DNA of 64,000 bases from Pedobacter cryoconitis (GCA_019352875.1 JAAAFW010000015.1:372001-436000); one strand, 5' to 3'. Positions 19,040-28,461 are shown, counted from the first letter of the stretch. Made by a program: numbers and translations. Notes: generated from the letters alone by a model not told the origin.

Positions 19040-19939
19040 GTGATTAAGTATCCTAACCGGCAATCCTATAAAGCTTACCTAATGCTGGAAAAGCGTCTGT
19101 CAGCTCATTCCGTAGAGGCGTATCTGCATGACGTGCAAAAACTCGCCGAATTCCTGGAGATCAAAGGACAGGCATTTGAGGTGGAAGCAATCAAAAATGA
19201 AGACCTGCACAGCTTCATACAGTACCTCAGTCAGATGGGTATGTTTGCCAGCAGTCAGGCAAGGGTTATATCAGGCATTAAATCCTATTTTAATTACCTT
19301 TTGCTGGAGGAAATAATCAATGCAGATCCGACTTCAGACCTGGAAGCTCCCCGTCAGAGCAGGAATCTTCCAGATGTACTGAATATTATGGAGATCAATA
19401 GTTTGCTTGACGGAATTGATCTTTCCAAACCAGAAGGCGTACGCAGTAAGGCAATTCTGGAAATGCTGTACGGTTGTGGTTTAAGGGTGTCTGAACTGGT
19501 ATCCCTTAAGGTTTCTGATATTAACATAGCCGAAGAATATCTGCATGTAATCGGAAAAGGCAATAAAGAACGTATTATACCTATTGGAGCACAAGCACTT
19601 AAACACACATCAATCTATTTAAATCAGGTACGTGTTCACCTCAATATAAAGCGGGGGAATGAAGACTTTATCTTTTTGAACCGTCTAGGGACGAAATTAT
19701 CCAGAATTTCTGTATTTACAATGATCAAAGCACTGGCTGCTCATGTGGGCCTGAATAAAAGTATCAGTCCGCACACCTTCCGTCACTCCTATGCCACTCA
19801 TCTTGTGGAAGGTGGTGCAGATTTAAGGGCAGTACAAGAAATGCTTGGTCATTCCAGTATTACGACTACCGAAATTTACACCCACTTGGACAGAGACTAT
19901 CTGAAAGAAGTTGTGACGCAGTACCATCCCAGGTCTTAA
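19040..19939 (+). CDS. xerD: Tyrosine recombinase XerC/XerD
   Basis: 299 residues from a GTG start at 19040; starting at the ATG at 19082 would cut into the SAM-like N-terminal DNA-binding domain. The catalytic set is complete: Arg in LYGCGLRVSEL, Lys in IGKGNKERIIP, HTFRH (HxxR), the second His in LGHSS, and the nucleophile in EIYTHLD. It resolves chromosome dimers at dif during division. Choosing D over C rests on overall similarity. Its stop overlaps the converging prmC by 4 bp. Confidence 0.93.
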   Translation: MIKYPNRQSYKAYLMLEKRLSAHSVEAYLHDVQKLAEFLEIKGQAFEVEAIKNEDLHSFIQYLSQMGMFASSQARVISGIKSYFNYLLLEEIINADPTSDLEAPRQSRNLPDVLNIMEINSLLDGIDLSKPEGVRSKAILEMLYGCGLRVSELVSLKVSDINIAEEYLHVIGKGNKERIIPIGAQALKHTSIYLNQVRVHLNIKRGNEDFIFLNRLGTKLSRISVFTMIKALAAHVGLNKSISPHTFRHSYATHLVEGGADLRAVQEMLGHSSITTTEIYTHLDRDYLKEVVTQYHPRS

Positions 19940-20778
19940 GCACCCTTTTTACAACGGATCATCCGGTCTTTACCTTGCATATCTTTTTTTAACAGGATAT
20001 CAGTGAAGTTAAGACCCTTCAGCATAGCTATCATTTCTTTACCGAGATACTCATTGATTTCGAAAAACAAGTAGCCATCTGGTTTGAGCACGTTCATCGC
20101 GAGGTCGGCGATAGCTTTATAAAAAATGAGCGGGTTTTCATCAGTCACAAAGAGTGCAAGATGGGGCTCATGTAATAAAACGTGATCATGCATCTCTTCC
20201 TTTTCCCGTTGCGTTATATAAGGTGGATTACTGACGATAATATCAAACTTTTGCTCAGTACTATAATTTAAGACGTCCTCCTGAAGAAATTCTATCTCAG
20301 TATGATGCAATGCTGCATTTTTTTTAGCGATAACCAGTGCGCCTTCGGAAACATCCATAGCCCTGACCTTTACATCCGCTCTTTTAGATTTGATTGTAAT
20401 GGCAATACAACCACTACCCGTCCCAATATCTAATACGTCTGCATCGGGATTTAATGACTGCAGAATCCATTCAACTAATTCTTCTGTTTCTGGTCTTGGT
20501 ATAAGAACATCGGCAGTTACCTCAAATTGCTTTCCGTAAAACCAGGCGGTATGAACAACATGCTGTACCGGCTTTCCTGTTTTCAACTCAGATAAAGCTG
20601 CTAATAAGCTGTCATATTGCACTGCACTAGCTTCCTGCATGATATGAATATTAATCTGATTTAAAGACCAACCGGAAATACTTTCCAATACCAGTGAGAA
20701 AATACCAGCTGCTTCATTTAAATCGTATTGTCCGGCCAAACTATCTTGATATAACCGTTCTATTTCTTTGATTTTCAT
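19936..20778 (-). CDS. prmC: Peptide chain release factor N5-glutamine methyltransferase
   Basis: 280 residues from ATG 20778 (MKIKEIERLYQDSL). An N-terminal helical domain precedes a Rossmann methyltransferase domain with the SAM motif VLDIGTGSGCIAI and the catalytic NPPY (IVSNPPYITQ). It methylates the Gln of the GGQ loop in release factors RF1/RF2. A perfect TACTTTTG box 7-14 nt upstream implies an extremely short or absent 5' leader. Divergent from ribD. Confidence 0.95.
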   Translation of the reverse strand: MKIKEIERLYQDSLAGQYDLNEAAGIFSLVLESISGWSLNQINIHIMQEASAVQYDSLLAALSELKTGKPVQHVVHTAWFYGKQFEVTADVLIPRPETEELVEWILQSLNPDADVLDIGTGSGCIAITIKSKRADVKVRAMDVSEGALVIAKKNAALHHTEIEFLQEDVLNYSTEQKFDIIVSNPPYITQREKEEMHDHVLLHEPHLALFVTDENPLIFYKAIADLAMNVLKPDGYLFFEINEYLGKEMIAMLKGLNFTDILLKKDMQGKDRMIRCKKGA

Positions 20779-20784
20779 AAAGTC

Positions 20785-20792
20785 CAAAAGTA
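20785..20792 (-). promoter_or_regulatory. TAnnTTTG box for prmC (near-leaderless)
   Basis: TACTTTTG on the minus strand, with 6 nt between the box and the prmC ATG at 20778. Given the usual spacing, transcription would begin at or next to the start codon. Confidence 0.6.
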
Positions 20793-20846
20793 ACTATTAT
20801 TTAAGTCGCCATATTTTTAAAAATTTATTTTGAGCATTAATTGGCT

Positions 20847-20854
20847 TACTTTTG
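20847..20854 (+). promoter_or_regulatory. TAnnTTTG box for ribD (near-leaderless)
   Basis: TACTTTTG with only GCGT between the box and the ribD ATG at 20859. It is a mirror copy of the prmC box 55 bp away. Confidence 0.6.
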
Positions 20855-20858
20855 CGTC

Positions 20859-21914
20859 ATGAGTGATGAGCTATATATGAGACGCGCTATGGAACTGGCC
20901 ACTAAAGGTCAGGGATCGGTGAGTCCGAATCCACTAGTCGGATGCGTAATTGTAAAAGACGGGTTAATTATCGGTGAAGGCTATCACAAAAAATATGGAG
21001 AAGCGCATGCAGAGGTGAACGCTGTAAACGCCGTATTTACTAAACATGGAGAAAATGCTCCGGCTTTGCTTCAGGGCGCAACAGCTTATGTGACGCTGGA
21101 ACCTTGTGCCCACTTCGGAAAGACTCCGCCCTGTGCAGATCTTTTGGTCAAACACCGGTTGGGAAAAGTTGTAATTGCCAATACAGATCCTTTTCCTGAC
21201 GTAAATGGAAAAGGTATCTCGAAGTTAAAAGATGCTGGTATCGAAGTTTATACAGGGGTTCTCGATGAAGAATGTAAATGGATAAACAGACGATTCTTTA
21301 CCAGGATAGAACAGCAAAGACCTTATATTATTCTCAAATGGGCGAGAACAGCGAATGGTTACTTCTCTCCAAAAAATGCAGTCCAACAATGGATCAGTGG
21401 TCCGCTTTCGAAAAAGCTGGTACATCAGTGGCGCACAGAAGAAGATGCCATTCTGGTGGGAAAAAGAACTGTTCTTGCCGATGATCCTCAATTAAGTGCG
21501 AGAGAATGGCCGGGTAAAAATCCAATCCGTATTGTTATCGACAAAAATTTGGAGATTCCGGTAACAGCCAAAGTCTTTAACGATCTGGCCAAGACAGTCA
21601 TCTTTAATGAAAAGAAAACCACGGTTGAAGGAAATATACATTATATCCAAATGGAAGATATGCACTTTTATCTGCCACAAAAGATTGCTTTTCAACTTTA
21701 CCTTATGGATATACAATCAATAATTATCGAAGGGGGCGCCCACATTCTGGAGCAGTTTATAACATCCGGACTTTGGGATGAGGCCAGAGTTTTCACTGGC
21801 ACAGATAGCTGGCAGACAGGAACTTTGAGTCCTCAGATAAATGGAAACATTACTTCTTTGACTACTATTGATAAAGACCAGCTGACTATTTATACCAATA
21901 CTTTTACCACATGA
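20859..21914 (+). CDS. ribD: Bifunctional riboflavin deaminase/reductase RibD
   Basis: 351 residues from ATG 20859; the frame is open to a TTG at 20841 but that overlaps the promoter box. Residues 1-145 form the zinc deaminase domain (HAEVNAV and EPCAHFGKTPPCADLL supply the ligands), and about 150-350 the NADPH-dependent RibD_C reductase (DEARVFTGTD near the end). It performs the second and third steps of riboflavin synthesis from GTP. The EamA transporter gene overlaps its end by 4 bp. Confidence 0.95.
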   Translation: MSDELYMRRAMELATKGQGSVSPNPLVGCVIVKDGLIIGEGYHKKYGEAHAEVNAVNAVFTKHGENAPALLQGATAYVTLEPCAHFGKTPPCADLLVKHRLGKVVIANTDPFPDVNGKGISKLKDAGIEVYTGVLDEECKWINRRFFTRIEQQRPYIILKWARTANGYFSPKNAVQQWISGPLSKKLVHQWRTEEDAILVGKRTVLADDPQLSAREWPGKNPIRIVIDKNLEIPVTAKVFNDLAKTVIFNEKKTTVEGNIHYIQMEDMHFYLPQKIAFQLYLMDIQSIIIEGGAHILEQFITSGLWDEARVFTGTDSWQTGTLSPQINGNITSLTTIDKDQLTIYTNTFTT

Positions 21915-22771
21915 TCTATATTCTGTTTAGCGTTTGTTGCAGTGTTATCGTCAGTATATTATTAAAACTGGCCAGAAGGTACAAGATCAATGTCCTGCAG
22001 GCTGTTAGTTTTAATTACGTGGCTGCAGCAGCTCTCGGTCTGTTTTTTTTCCGGCCAGAACCAGTACAATTATTACAGGCTCCTCCATTGCTATCGTTTT
22101 CACTGGGGATTATTCTGCCTTTACTTTTTTTGATTCTGGCTTCATCGGTCAGCAAGGCGGGAATAGTCAGGACCGATATCGCACAGCGCCTGTCACTCTT
22201 TATCCCGATTATTGCGGCATTATATCTTTTCGGGGAAAGTTTTAATACTTTAAAAATTGCCGGATTGGCTGCAGGTTTCACAGCCATCATCCTGATTCTA
22301 ATGAAACAATCAGGAAAAAGTAAGAGTCAGCATTTTATCTTTCCTATTCTGGTATTCGTGGGATTTGGGATAGTAGATGTCCTGTTTAAACAACTGGCCT
22401 CCCATTTGGTGATCCCATACACGACGGTGCTGGTTAGTATTTTTCTGATTTCTTTTCTGGTTTCAATACTTATTGTCCTTTACAGAGTATTTGTTAAAAG
22501 GGAGAAATTTCAGTTAATCAACGTGCTTTGCGGCCTTATCCTGGGAGCATTCAATTTTGGGAACATCCTGTTTTATCTTAAAGCACACCGGGTTTTGTCT
22601 GCAGAACCATCGACAGTATTTGCCGCTATGAATATGGGGGTAATTGTAACAGGCAGCATCGTCGGAGTACTGATCTTTAAGGAAAAACTATCTAAAACCA
22701 ACTATTTCGGAATCGCAATGGCACTTCTGGCCATATTGCTAATCACACTATCTATCCACCATGCTGTTTGA
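21911..22771 (+). CDS. EamA/DMT superfamily permease
   Basis: 286 residues, about ten membrane helices in two EamA repeats, inner-membrane drug/metabolite transporter family. The first residues overlap ribD by 4 bp and the end overlaps the YigZ gene by 11 bp, so three to four genes are translationally coupled. Position after ribD makes a riboflavin-related or nucleotide-related substrate tempting, but nothing in the sequence proves it. Confidence 0.85.
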   Translation: MIYILFSVCCSVIVSILLKLARRYKINVLQAVSFNYVAAAALGLFFFRPEPVQLLQAPPLLSFSLGIILPLLFLILASSVSKAGIVRTDIAQRLSLFIPIIAALYLFGESFNTLKIAGLAAGFTAIILILMKQSGKSKSQHFIFPILVFVGFGIVDVLFKQLASHLVIPYTTVLVSIFLISFLVSILIVLYRVFVKREKFQLINVLCGLILGAFNFGNILFYLKAHRVLSAEPSTVFAAMNMGVIVTGSIVGVLIFKEKLSKTNYFGIAMALLAILLITLSIHHAV

Positions 22772-23375
22772 CGATACTTATAAAACTATAAACGCGCCAT
22801 CGGAAGGACTTTTTAAGGATAAAGGCAGTAAATTCATTGCCTATGCCTATCCTATTACGAGTGATCAGGAGGTTAAGGGTTATCTGACTTCCCTGAGAGC
22901 AATTCATACCAAAGCCAATCATTTTTGCTATGCCTACCGCTTGGGACAGGATCGTAGCGTTTTCCGTATCAATGACGACGGAGAGCCTTCGGGAACTGCC
23001 GGCCGACCGATATTAAACGCCATGTTATCTGCCGATTTAACTAACCTGCTTATTGTAGTTGTCAGGCATTTTGGCGGCACATTACTCGGCGTTCCTGGTT
23101 TAATTAATGCTTACAAGAGCGCTGCAAACGAGGCTATTATAGCATCTGAAATTATAGATCGAACTGTAAACGATCAATACCAGATTAGCTTCGGGTATAT
23201 TGCAATGAATGATGTGATGCGGATCATTAAAGAGCAGCAGCTTAAAGTACTTTCACAACAATTTGACAATGATTGTGTCATGCATTTGGAAGTCAGAAAG
23301 AACCAGTTGAACCAAGTTCTTCAGCAGCTTGAAAACTTGGGTTCAGTAGAAATAAAATATCTGGCCACCGTTTAA
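22761..23375 (+). CDS. YigZ/IMPACT family protein
   Basis: 204 residues. The N-terminal UPF0029/IMPACT domain carries the signature DDGEPSGTAGRPIL and then VVRHFGGTLLGVPGLINAY; residues about 140-200 form the ferredoxin-like C-terminal DUF1949 domain. Eukaryotic IMPACT regulates translation through GCN2; the bacterial role is unsettled. The start overlaps the EamA gene by 11 bp. Confidence 0.9.
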   Translation: MLFDDTYKTINAPSEGLFKDKGSKFIAYAYPITSDQEVKGYLTSLRAIHTKANHFCYAYRLGQDRSVFRINDDGEPSGTAGRPILNAMLSADLTNLLIVVVRHFGGTLLGVPGLINAYKSAANEAIIASEIIDRTVNDQYQISFGYIAMNDVMRIIKEQQLKVLSQQFDNDCVMHLEVRKNQLNQVLQQLENLGSVEIKYLATV

Positions 23376-23406
23376 AAACATTAATTTAGCGGCCTTAAAA
23401 TACTTT

Positions 23407-24285
23407 ATGGAAAAGATATCTGAAGCAGACCTGGTTATTAATCCAGATGGGTCTGTATACCATCTGAACTTACTACCAGAAGATATAGCTGATACGGTGA
23501 TCACTGTGGGTGATCCGGAAAGGATTCCGGCGATTACGAAACATTTTGACCGGATTGAATTTAAAAAAGGTAAACGTGAATTTCTGACACAAACCGGTTA
23601 TATCGGCTCAAAACGAATTACTGTTCTATCTACAGGAATTGGAACGGATAACATTGACATTGTAATTAATGAGCTCGATGCACTCGTAAATATTGATTTC
23701 AAAACACGGACTGTTAATGAAACGCTTAAATCACTAAATATTATCCGCATAGGAACCTCCGGTGCAGTGCAGCCAGACTTGCCTATGGGAACTATTTTAG
23801 CTTCGTCCTTCGGACTTGGTTTAGATGCCTTAATGCATTATTACAAGCAGGATAATACAGCTGCAGAAAAAGACCTCCTCGACGCTGCTAAAGCTCATTT
23901 CAGTGAAATAAAAGGTGTACTACCCTATTTGACTGCAGCCGATCCAGGTTTGTTAAACCATTTTGGTTCCGGTATGGAAAAAGGCATCACTGTGACTGCC
24001 CCCGGATTCTATGCACCACAGGGCAGGCAGGTACGTGCCAAATCCACAATCTCCGGATTTATTTCTACTATTAACAGTTTTAACTATCAGAACCAGCGGA
24101 TTACCAACTTAGAAATGGAAACAGCAGGTATCTATGCACTTGCTAAAGTTTTAGGTCATAAAGCACTGTCTGTTAATGGTATTCTTGCTAGCCGGGTAAA
24201 TTATCAGTTTAGTAAAAATCCAGACCAGGTAGTGGACGCTGCTATACAAATGGTTTTGGAGAAACTGATTGATTATAACCCTTAA
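23407..24285 (+). CDS. Nucleoside phosphorylase (uridine phosphorylase-like)
   Basis: 292 residues of the PNP/UDP phosphorylase family: phosphate loop VGDPERIPAITKHFD, STGIGTDNIDIVINEL, RIGTSGAVQPD and the nucleoside-binding NLEMETAGIYAL. It should cleave a nucleoside with phosphate to base and ribose-1-phosphate for salvage; uridine against purine preference cannot be settled. It is slightly longer than E. coli Udp (253). It follows YigZ by 31 bp on the same strand. Confidence 0.9.
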   Translation: MEKISEADLVINPDGSVYHLNLLPEDIADTVITVGDPERIPAITKHFDRIEFKKGKREFLTQTGYIGSKRITVLSTGIGTDNIDIVINELDALVNIDFKTRTVNETLKSLNIIRIGTSGAVQPDLPMGTILASSFGLGLDALMHYYKQDNTAAEKDLLDAAKAHFSEIKGVLPYLTAADPGLLNHFGSGMEKGITVTAPGFYAPQGRQVRAKSTISGFISTINSFNYQNQRITNLEMETAGIYALAKVLGHKALSVNGILASRVNYQFSKNPDQVVDAAIQMVLEKLIDYNP

Positions 24286-24298
24286 TCATCAAAAAAAC

Positions 24299-25528
24299 AT
24301 GAAAGAAAAAAGTAAACTGGTCCTGATTCTAATTTTAGGTTCTTTAACCGCATTAGGCCCATTTTCAATTGATATGTATCTTCCCGGTTTTCCGGCGATA
24401 GCTAAAGACCTGGATACTACCGTTGCGAGAGTTTCTCTGTCTTTGTCTGGTTTTTTCATTGGAATATCTGCCGGACAATTACTGTACGGTCCCTTATTGG
24501 ATAAGTTCGGCAGAAAAAAGCCACTCTACATTGGCCTGGTCGTTTATATCCTGGCCTCATTAGGCTGCGTTTACGCAAATACGATTGAGCAGTTAATTAT
24601 CTGGCGCTTTGTTCAGGCGATAGGCAGCTGTGCAGCCGCTGTAGCATCTATAGCGATGGTCCGCGACTTATTCCCTGTGAATGAGAATGCTAAAATATTC
24701 GCATTGCTTATGCTCGTTGTTGGTGTATCACCTATGGTGGCCCCCACTGTCGGGGGTTATGTTACTTCAACGTTTGGCTGGCATGCTGTATTTCTTGTGC
24801 TAATGGCGCTGGGCGTTCTAAACCTGCTAACCAGTATTTTCGGGCTGCCAAATTCCTATCAACCAGATAAGGATATCTCGCTGAAACCTGCCCCGATTAT
24901 CAAAGGATTTATTGAGGTTATAAAAGAGCCTCAGTTTTACACCTATGCATTGACAGGTGCCCTCGCTTTTTCTGGCCTGTTTGCTTACGTTGCGGGCTCT
25001 CCTATGCTTTTTATGGATATTTATGGACTCAGTGAAGAAGATTACGGCTGGATATTCGCTATTCTGTCCATCGGACTTATCGGTTCAAGCCAGGTCAATT
25101 CAATTCTGTTAAGAAAATATAGCAGTGAGCAGCTCATTTTTGCGGCATTGATCTGCCAGACAATTACAGGCGTACTTTTTCTTGCGGGAAGTATATTCGG
25201 CTGGTACGGAATTACCGAAACAGTTGTGTTACTGTTTATCTTCCTGGGTTGTGTAGGTTTTGCCAGCCCAAATGCCTCCGCGTTATCACTTGCACCGTTT
25301 ACTAAGAATGCCGGTAGTGCATCAGCCCTTATGGGAGCCATTCAAATGGGATTAGGAACCCTTGCGTCTATCGCAGTCAGCTTGTTTGATGTACGTTCGG
25401 CAGTTCCAATGACGAGTATAATGGCGTGTTCCGCACTGTTGGCACTTGCCATGCTGACGCTCGGACGCAGAAATATCAAAGTTAGAATTGAAGCAGATCC
25501 ATCCGCTTTAGCCGGAGGACTTCATTAA
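24299..25528 (+). CDS. Bcr/CflA-type multidrug MFS exporter
   Basis: 409 residues from ATG 24299, placed so that the first helix begins KLVLILILGSLTALGPFSID; the open frame extends back into the phosphorylase gene. It has 12 membrane helices, the Bcr/CflA opening PFSIDMYLPGFPAIAKDL and motif A (GPLLDKFGRKKPL). Proton-driven drug or metabolite efflux is expected; the substrate is unknown. It converges with the mscS gene, 8 bp apart, and no terminator hairpin is seen there. Confidence 0.88.
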   Translation: MKEKSKLVLILILGSLTALGPFSIDMYLPGFPAIAKDLDTTVARVSLSLSGFFIGISAGQLLYGPLLDKFGRKKPLYIGLVVYILASLGCVYANTIEQLIIWRFVQAIGSCAAAVASIAMVRDLFPVNENAKIFALLMLVVGVSPMVAPTVGGYVTSTFGWHAVFLVLMALGVLNLLTSIFGLPNSYQPDKDISLKPAPIIKGFIEVIKEPQFYTYALTGALAFSGLFAYVAGSPMLFMDIYGLSEEDYGWIFAILSIGLIGSSQVNSILLRKYSSEQLIFAALICQTITGVLFLAGSIFGWYGITETVVLLFIFLGCVGFASPNASALSLAPFTKNAGSASALMGAIQMGLGTLASIAVSLFDVRSAVPMTSIMACSALLALAMLTLGRRNIKVRIEADPSALAGGLH

Positions 25529-25536
25529 CGTCCGGT

Positions 25537-26349
25537 CTATTTAACCTGAATTCCAGGGAGTGGCAGACCGCCTTCCTTTAGTTTTTTAACAAGGACTTCC
25601 TGGAATTTCAATCTGGCATCATTAAATCCATGTGCATTTAACCAGATGCTAATCATTACTTTATATCCTGATTCTTCAATTGTGGAAACACCTATACGTC
25701 TTTCCGGAGTTTTCAGAATGTCGCCAGATTTGTCTATAACCTCATTGACCTGCTTTTTCAATTCGTCAAAATCAATCCCATAACTGAATTTGACCTCTAT
25801 ATCCAGTCTTCTGCTTCCCTTTGAGCTATAGTTTATAATCACCTCATTGGACAGCTTTCCGTTTGGAACCACAACTGTACGGTTGTCGTAAGTAGTTACT
25901 TTAGTGTAGAAGATTTCGATGTCGGTAACCGTTCCCTCCTGTCCCTGAGCAATTATATTATCACCAACCCGGAATGGTTTTAACAAAAGGATCAGCACGC
26001 CACTCGCAAAGTTTTGTAAAGTACCGGATAATGCCAACCCTGCAGCCACACCAATTGCACCTATCAGGGCAGCAAATACCGTCATCTGTATACCTATAAA
26101 CTGCATTACTGTGAAAATCAGCAGAATACGTAAAGCGGTTACCGAAAGACTAATAAAGAATGGTTTGACAGAAGGATCCATGTCCTTGCGCACCAACCTT
26201 TTTCTTATCCATCGGGAAAAGACTCTGATAAGCCACATTCCGATGAATAATAAGACCAGGCCGATCAGGATATTCGGACCTTTTAATATGACCCAGTCTA
26301 TCGCCTTGTCATAGAATTGTTCTGATGTGTTATTTTCTGGATTTTTCAT
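25537..26349 (-). CDS. Small-conductance mechanosensitive channel (MscS family)
   Basis: 270 residues: three membrane helices in the first 125 residues, the third being the pore-lining glycine/alanine-rich segment (IGAIGVAAGLALSGTLQNF), then a beta domain (about 130-180, with VVVPNGKLSNEVIINYS) and an alpha/beta C-terminal cage. It opens under membrane tension to release osmolytes at hypo-osmotic shock. Length fits the E. coli MscS type (286). Single-gene unit. Confidence 0.93.
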   Translation of the reverse strand: MKNPENNTSEQFYDKAIDWVILKGPNILIGLVLLFIGMWLIRVFSRWIRKRLVRKDMDPSVKPFFISLSVTALRILLIFTVMQFIGIQMTVFAALIGAIGVAAGLALSGTLQNFASGVLILLLKPFRVGDNIIAQGQEGTVTDIEIFYTKVTTYDNRTVVVPNGKLSNEVIINYSSKGSRRLDIEVKFSYGIDFDELKKQVNEVIDKSGDILKTPERRIGVSTIEESGYKVMISIWLNAHGFNDARLKFQEVLVKKLKEGGLPLPGIQVK

Positions 26350-26519
26350 AATTAAATCATTTATACAACGTCTATATCGGTAAATGGTTTATTTATTCTA
26401 AAAACGCAAAACAAAAAATTCAGTACGAATGTTCCATTTACAGCGATCTGAATTAAAATAATATGCTTAAACTAAGCCTGATTTTTCAGATTAGCGGCGA
26501 TTACACACAAATAATTTCG

Positions 26520-26849
26520 ATGAAAACTATGCTAAGCAAAATCACTCATAATCTGACCATACTGGCAGCGAAAAAAATATTAGACACTAATAAAACAACT
26601 CATCTTTCTACGGCTAAACGAGTCGTATCAATTATTGCAGGTGCATACATTCTTAACCGGGGTATCAGAAGCATCATTAAGCATCCTATTTTAGGTGCTC
26701 AGGAGGCATTACTAGGTGGTTTTCTGTTATTTGATGCTGTCAGAGGCATCAAAGAAACTTATCCTAAGCGTCCGAAGGAACTTAATGATGTCAGAAGGAA
26801 CCAGATACAGGGAAATGATCCGGACAGCCCGGTTCCGGCGTTTGTATAG
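26520..26849 (+). CDS. Small membrane protein of unknown function (YgaP-like TM segment)
   Basis: About 109 residues from ATG 26520; an ATG at 26463 extends it by 19 less likely residues. Residues 38-85 hold two hydrophobic helices (RVVSIIAGAYILNRGIRSI and ALLGGFLLFDAVRGI) resembling DUF2892/YgaP-type membrane domains with phosphate-like basic loops, and the C-terminus is charged and proline-rich. No function can be given. A strong terminator follows at 26917. Confidence 0.6.
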   Translation: MKTMLSKITHNLTILAAKKILDTNKTTHLSTAKRVVSIIAGAYILNRGIRSIIKHPILGAQEALLGGFLLFDAVRGIKETYPKRPKELNDVRRNQIQGNDPDSPVPAFV

Positions 26850-26916
26850 CCCATATACTCAGGTTATTCCAGTACTGTGTCAAATTGACCCAGTATTGTA
26901 TAAGAATAGAAGATAT

Positions 26917-26952
26917 AAAAAGCCCGGCTGGATTAATTCTCCCGGGCTTTTA
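26917..26952. terminator. Terminator between the small membrane protein and the 126-aa ORF
   Basis: AAAAGCCCGG (26917-26926) pairs perfectly with CCGGGCTTTT (26942-26951), loop 15 nt. The A and T flanks suit both directions. Confidence 0.88.
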
Positions 26953-26970
26953 GCGCTCACTTTTTGAGCT

Positions 26971-27351
26971 TTACTTAATCATCGTGTCAATTAGTTGCTC
27001 GTAGAAGCAGACCAGGCGTAATAATTCATCATGAAGCAATTCACATTGTAAAATCAGATCTTTTTGTTCGTAAGCAAAGCTATATCTGGCTTTCAGCGTT
27101 CTAAGATAATCTATTAGCCTGATGTCCAGATGTAAGATCAACCTTGTTTGCACAGAAATATAGATCTCTGCATGCTTGCCAAATATCAGGATGTGTTGAG
27201 TCGCTGCTTTTTTAATCCTTTCAATCTCAAAAGACAATAATACCTCATTTGCTATTTCAGCATCTTCAATCCTGTTCTTTTCAAGATTTGTAATCAGCTG
27301 ATTCAGGTATTTTTCTTCCCTTAGGCTTTCCGCCATATCATAATAAGGCAT
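26971..27351 (-). CDS. Hypothetical all-helical protein cotranscribed with a sigma factor
   Basis: 126 residues, no family recognised. Composition and heptad-like spacing predict helices throughout, without signal peptide, membrane segment or metal motif. It starts 3 bp after the stop of the sigma-factor gene on the same strand and ends before the shared terminator, so the two are almost certainly cotranscribed. A role as a sigma-factor modulator is only a hypothesis from position. Confidence 0.65.
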   Translation of the reverse strand: MPYYDMAESLREEKYLNQLITNLEKNRIEDAEIANEVLLSFEIERIKKAATQHILIFGKHAEIYISVQTRLILHLDIRLIDYLRTLKARYSFAYEQKDLILQCELLHDELLRLVCFYEQLIDTMIK

Positions 27352-27354
27352 ATC

Positions 27355-28236
27355 TTAGTTAGCTTTGGTTAGGTGGTTTGTTAAATTAGCATTTGCCCTC
27401 AATCCCGATTTAATCTTTTTAATTGCGCTATCCTTGAGTTGTCTGATCCGCTCTCTGCTCAAATTAAATTCCTGTGCAATATCATCAAGTGAGGAACAGC
27501 TATAACCAAACAGGCCAAAAAATCTCACAATCACAGCTTTCTCTTGCCTCGGCAGCTGTCTGTATACTCCATTAAAACCAATTATGGGTTCGTTAAAAGT
27601 TTGCAGATCAATTTTTTCATCAAAACTAACTAAAGACTTAGGATATATATCTAAAAGCGTACTTCCAGTTTCTTCATTTAACCTTTTATCTAACGATATG
27701 CAGTGTTTTGCGTAGATCAGCCTCATCAGTACCTCCTGTTCTTCCGTCTGCATTTCCTCTGCGATCTCTGCTTGATTTGGAAAACGTTCCAGTTTTTGTT
27801 CCAATACAGCACTGATCTTATTAATCCTCGCGATTGCATTAATCAGGTTTAAAGGCAAACGTATTGTTCTTGTTTGCTGAGAAATGGCCAGGAGAATTGA
27901 TTGCCTGATCCACCAGACAGCAAATGATATAAATTTGAAACCTTTGGTAATATCAAACTTACCAGCAGCACGTATCAGTCCGCAGTTACCCTCGTTTACC
28001 AGGTCACCCAGACTTAATCCACGATGTTGATATTGTTTAGCTACAGAAACTACAAACCGAAGGTTGGTTCGAATCAGCACAGATACTGCGCGGGTGTCTC
28101 CCTGATTAATTTTTTCACATAATGCAGCTTCATTTTCATAACTCAGCACTGGAATCTTTCCGATTTCATTAAGGTATTTGTTAAACGACTCTTGTTCCCT
28201 GTTAGTAATTGACGGTTGTATTTTTATTTCCCTCAT
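27355..28236 (-). CDS. Accessory RpoD-like (sigma-70) RNA polymerase sigma factor
   Basis: 293 residues with region 1.2 (YLNEIGKIPVLSYENEAALC), region 2 (NLRFVVSVAKQYQHRGLSLG, KGFKFISFAVWWIRQSIL), region 3 (about 150-200) and region 4.2 HTH (SLDDIAQEFNLSRERIRQLK). Like all Bacteroidota primary sigmas it lacks region 1.1. Several normally fixed positions differ from the housekeeping type as I know it (NEGNCGLIRAAGKF, ISQQTRTIRLP), so it is likelier a second, stress- or phase-specific sigma than rpoD; the latter cannot be excluded. A helical ORF follows in the same unit. Confidence 0.8.
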   Translation of the reverse strand: MREIKIQPSITNREQESFNKYLNEIGKIPVLSYENEAALCEKINQGDTRAVSVLIRTNLRFVVSVAKQYQHRGLSLGDLVNEGNCGLIRAAGKFDITKGFKFISFAVWWIRQSILLAISQQTRTIRLPLNLINAIARINKISAVLEQKLERFPNQAEIAEEMQTEEQEVLMRLIYAKHCISLDKRLNEETGSTLLDIYPKSLVSFDEKIDLQTFNEPIIGFNGVYRQLPRQEKAVIVRFFGLFGYSCSSLDDIAQEFNLSRERIRQLKDSAIKKIKSGLRANANLTNHLTKAN

Positions 28237-28461
28237 AAATTTTTTTACACAAAAATGAGATATAAAATTCCTGTAAGGAAACTAGACGTACCAATACTGA
28301 AAAACAAACGGATATACATACGAATAAGAATATTTTGTTCGGAAATAGATATTAAATCTGATGCTAAGCTGTTTTTATTCCTGAATTTTAATCTAAAATT
28401 AATTTCGTGTCTGCTGGTTATTTTATTTTAACTATTATTGCAGTGAAACTTATTTCTAATT

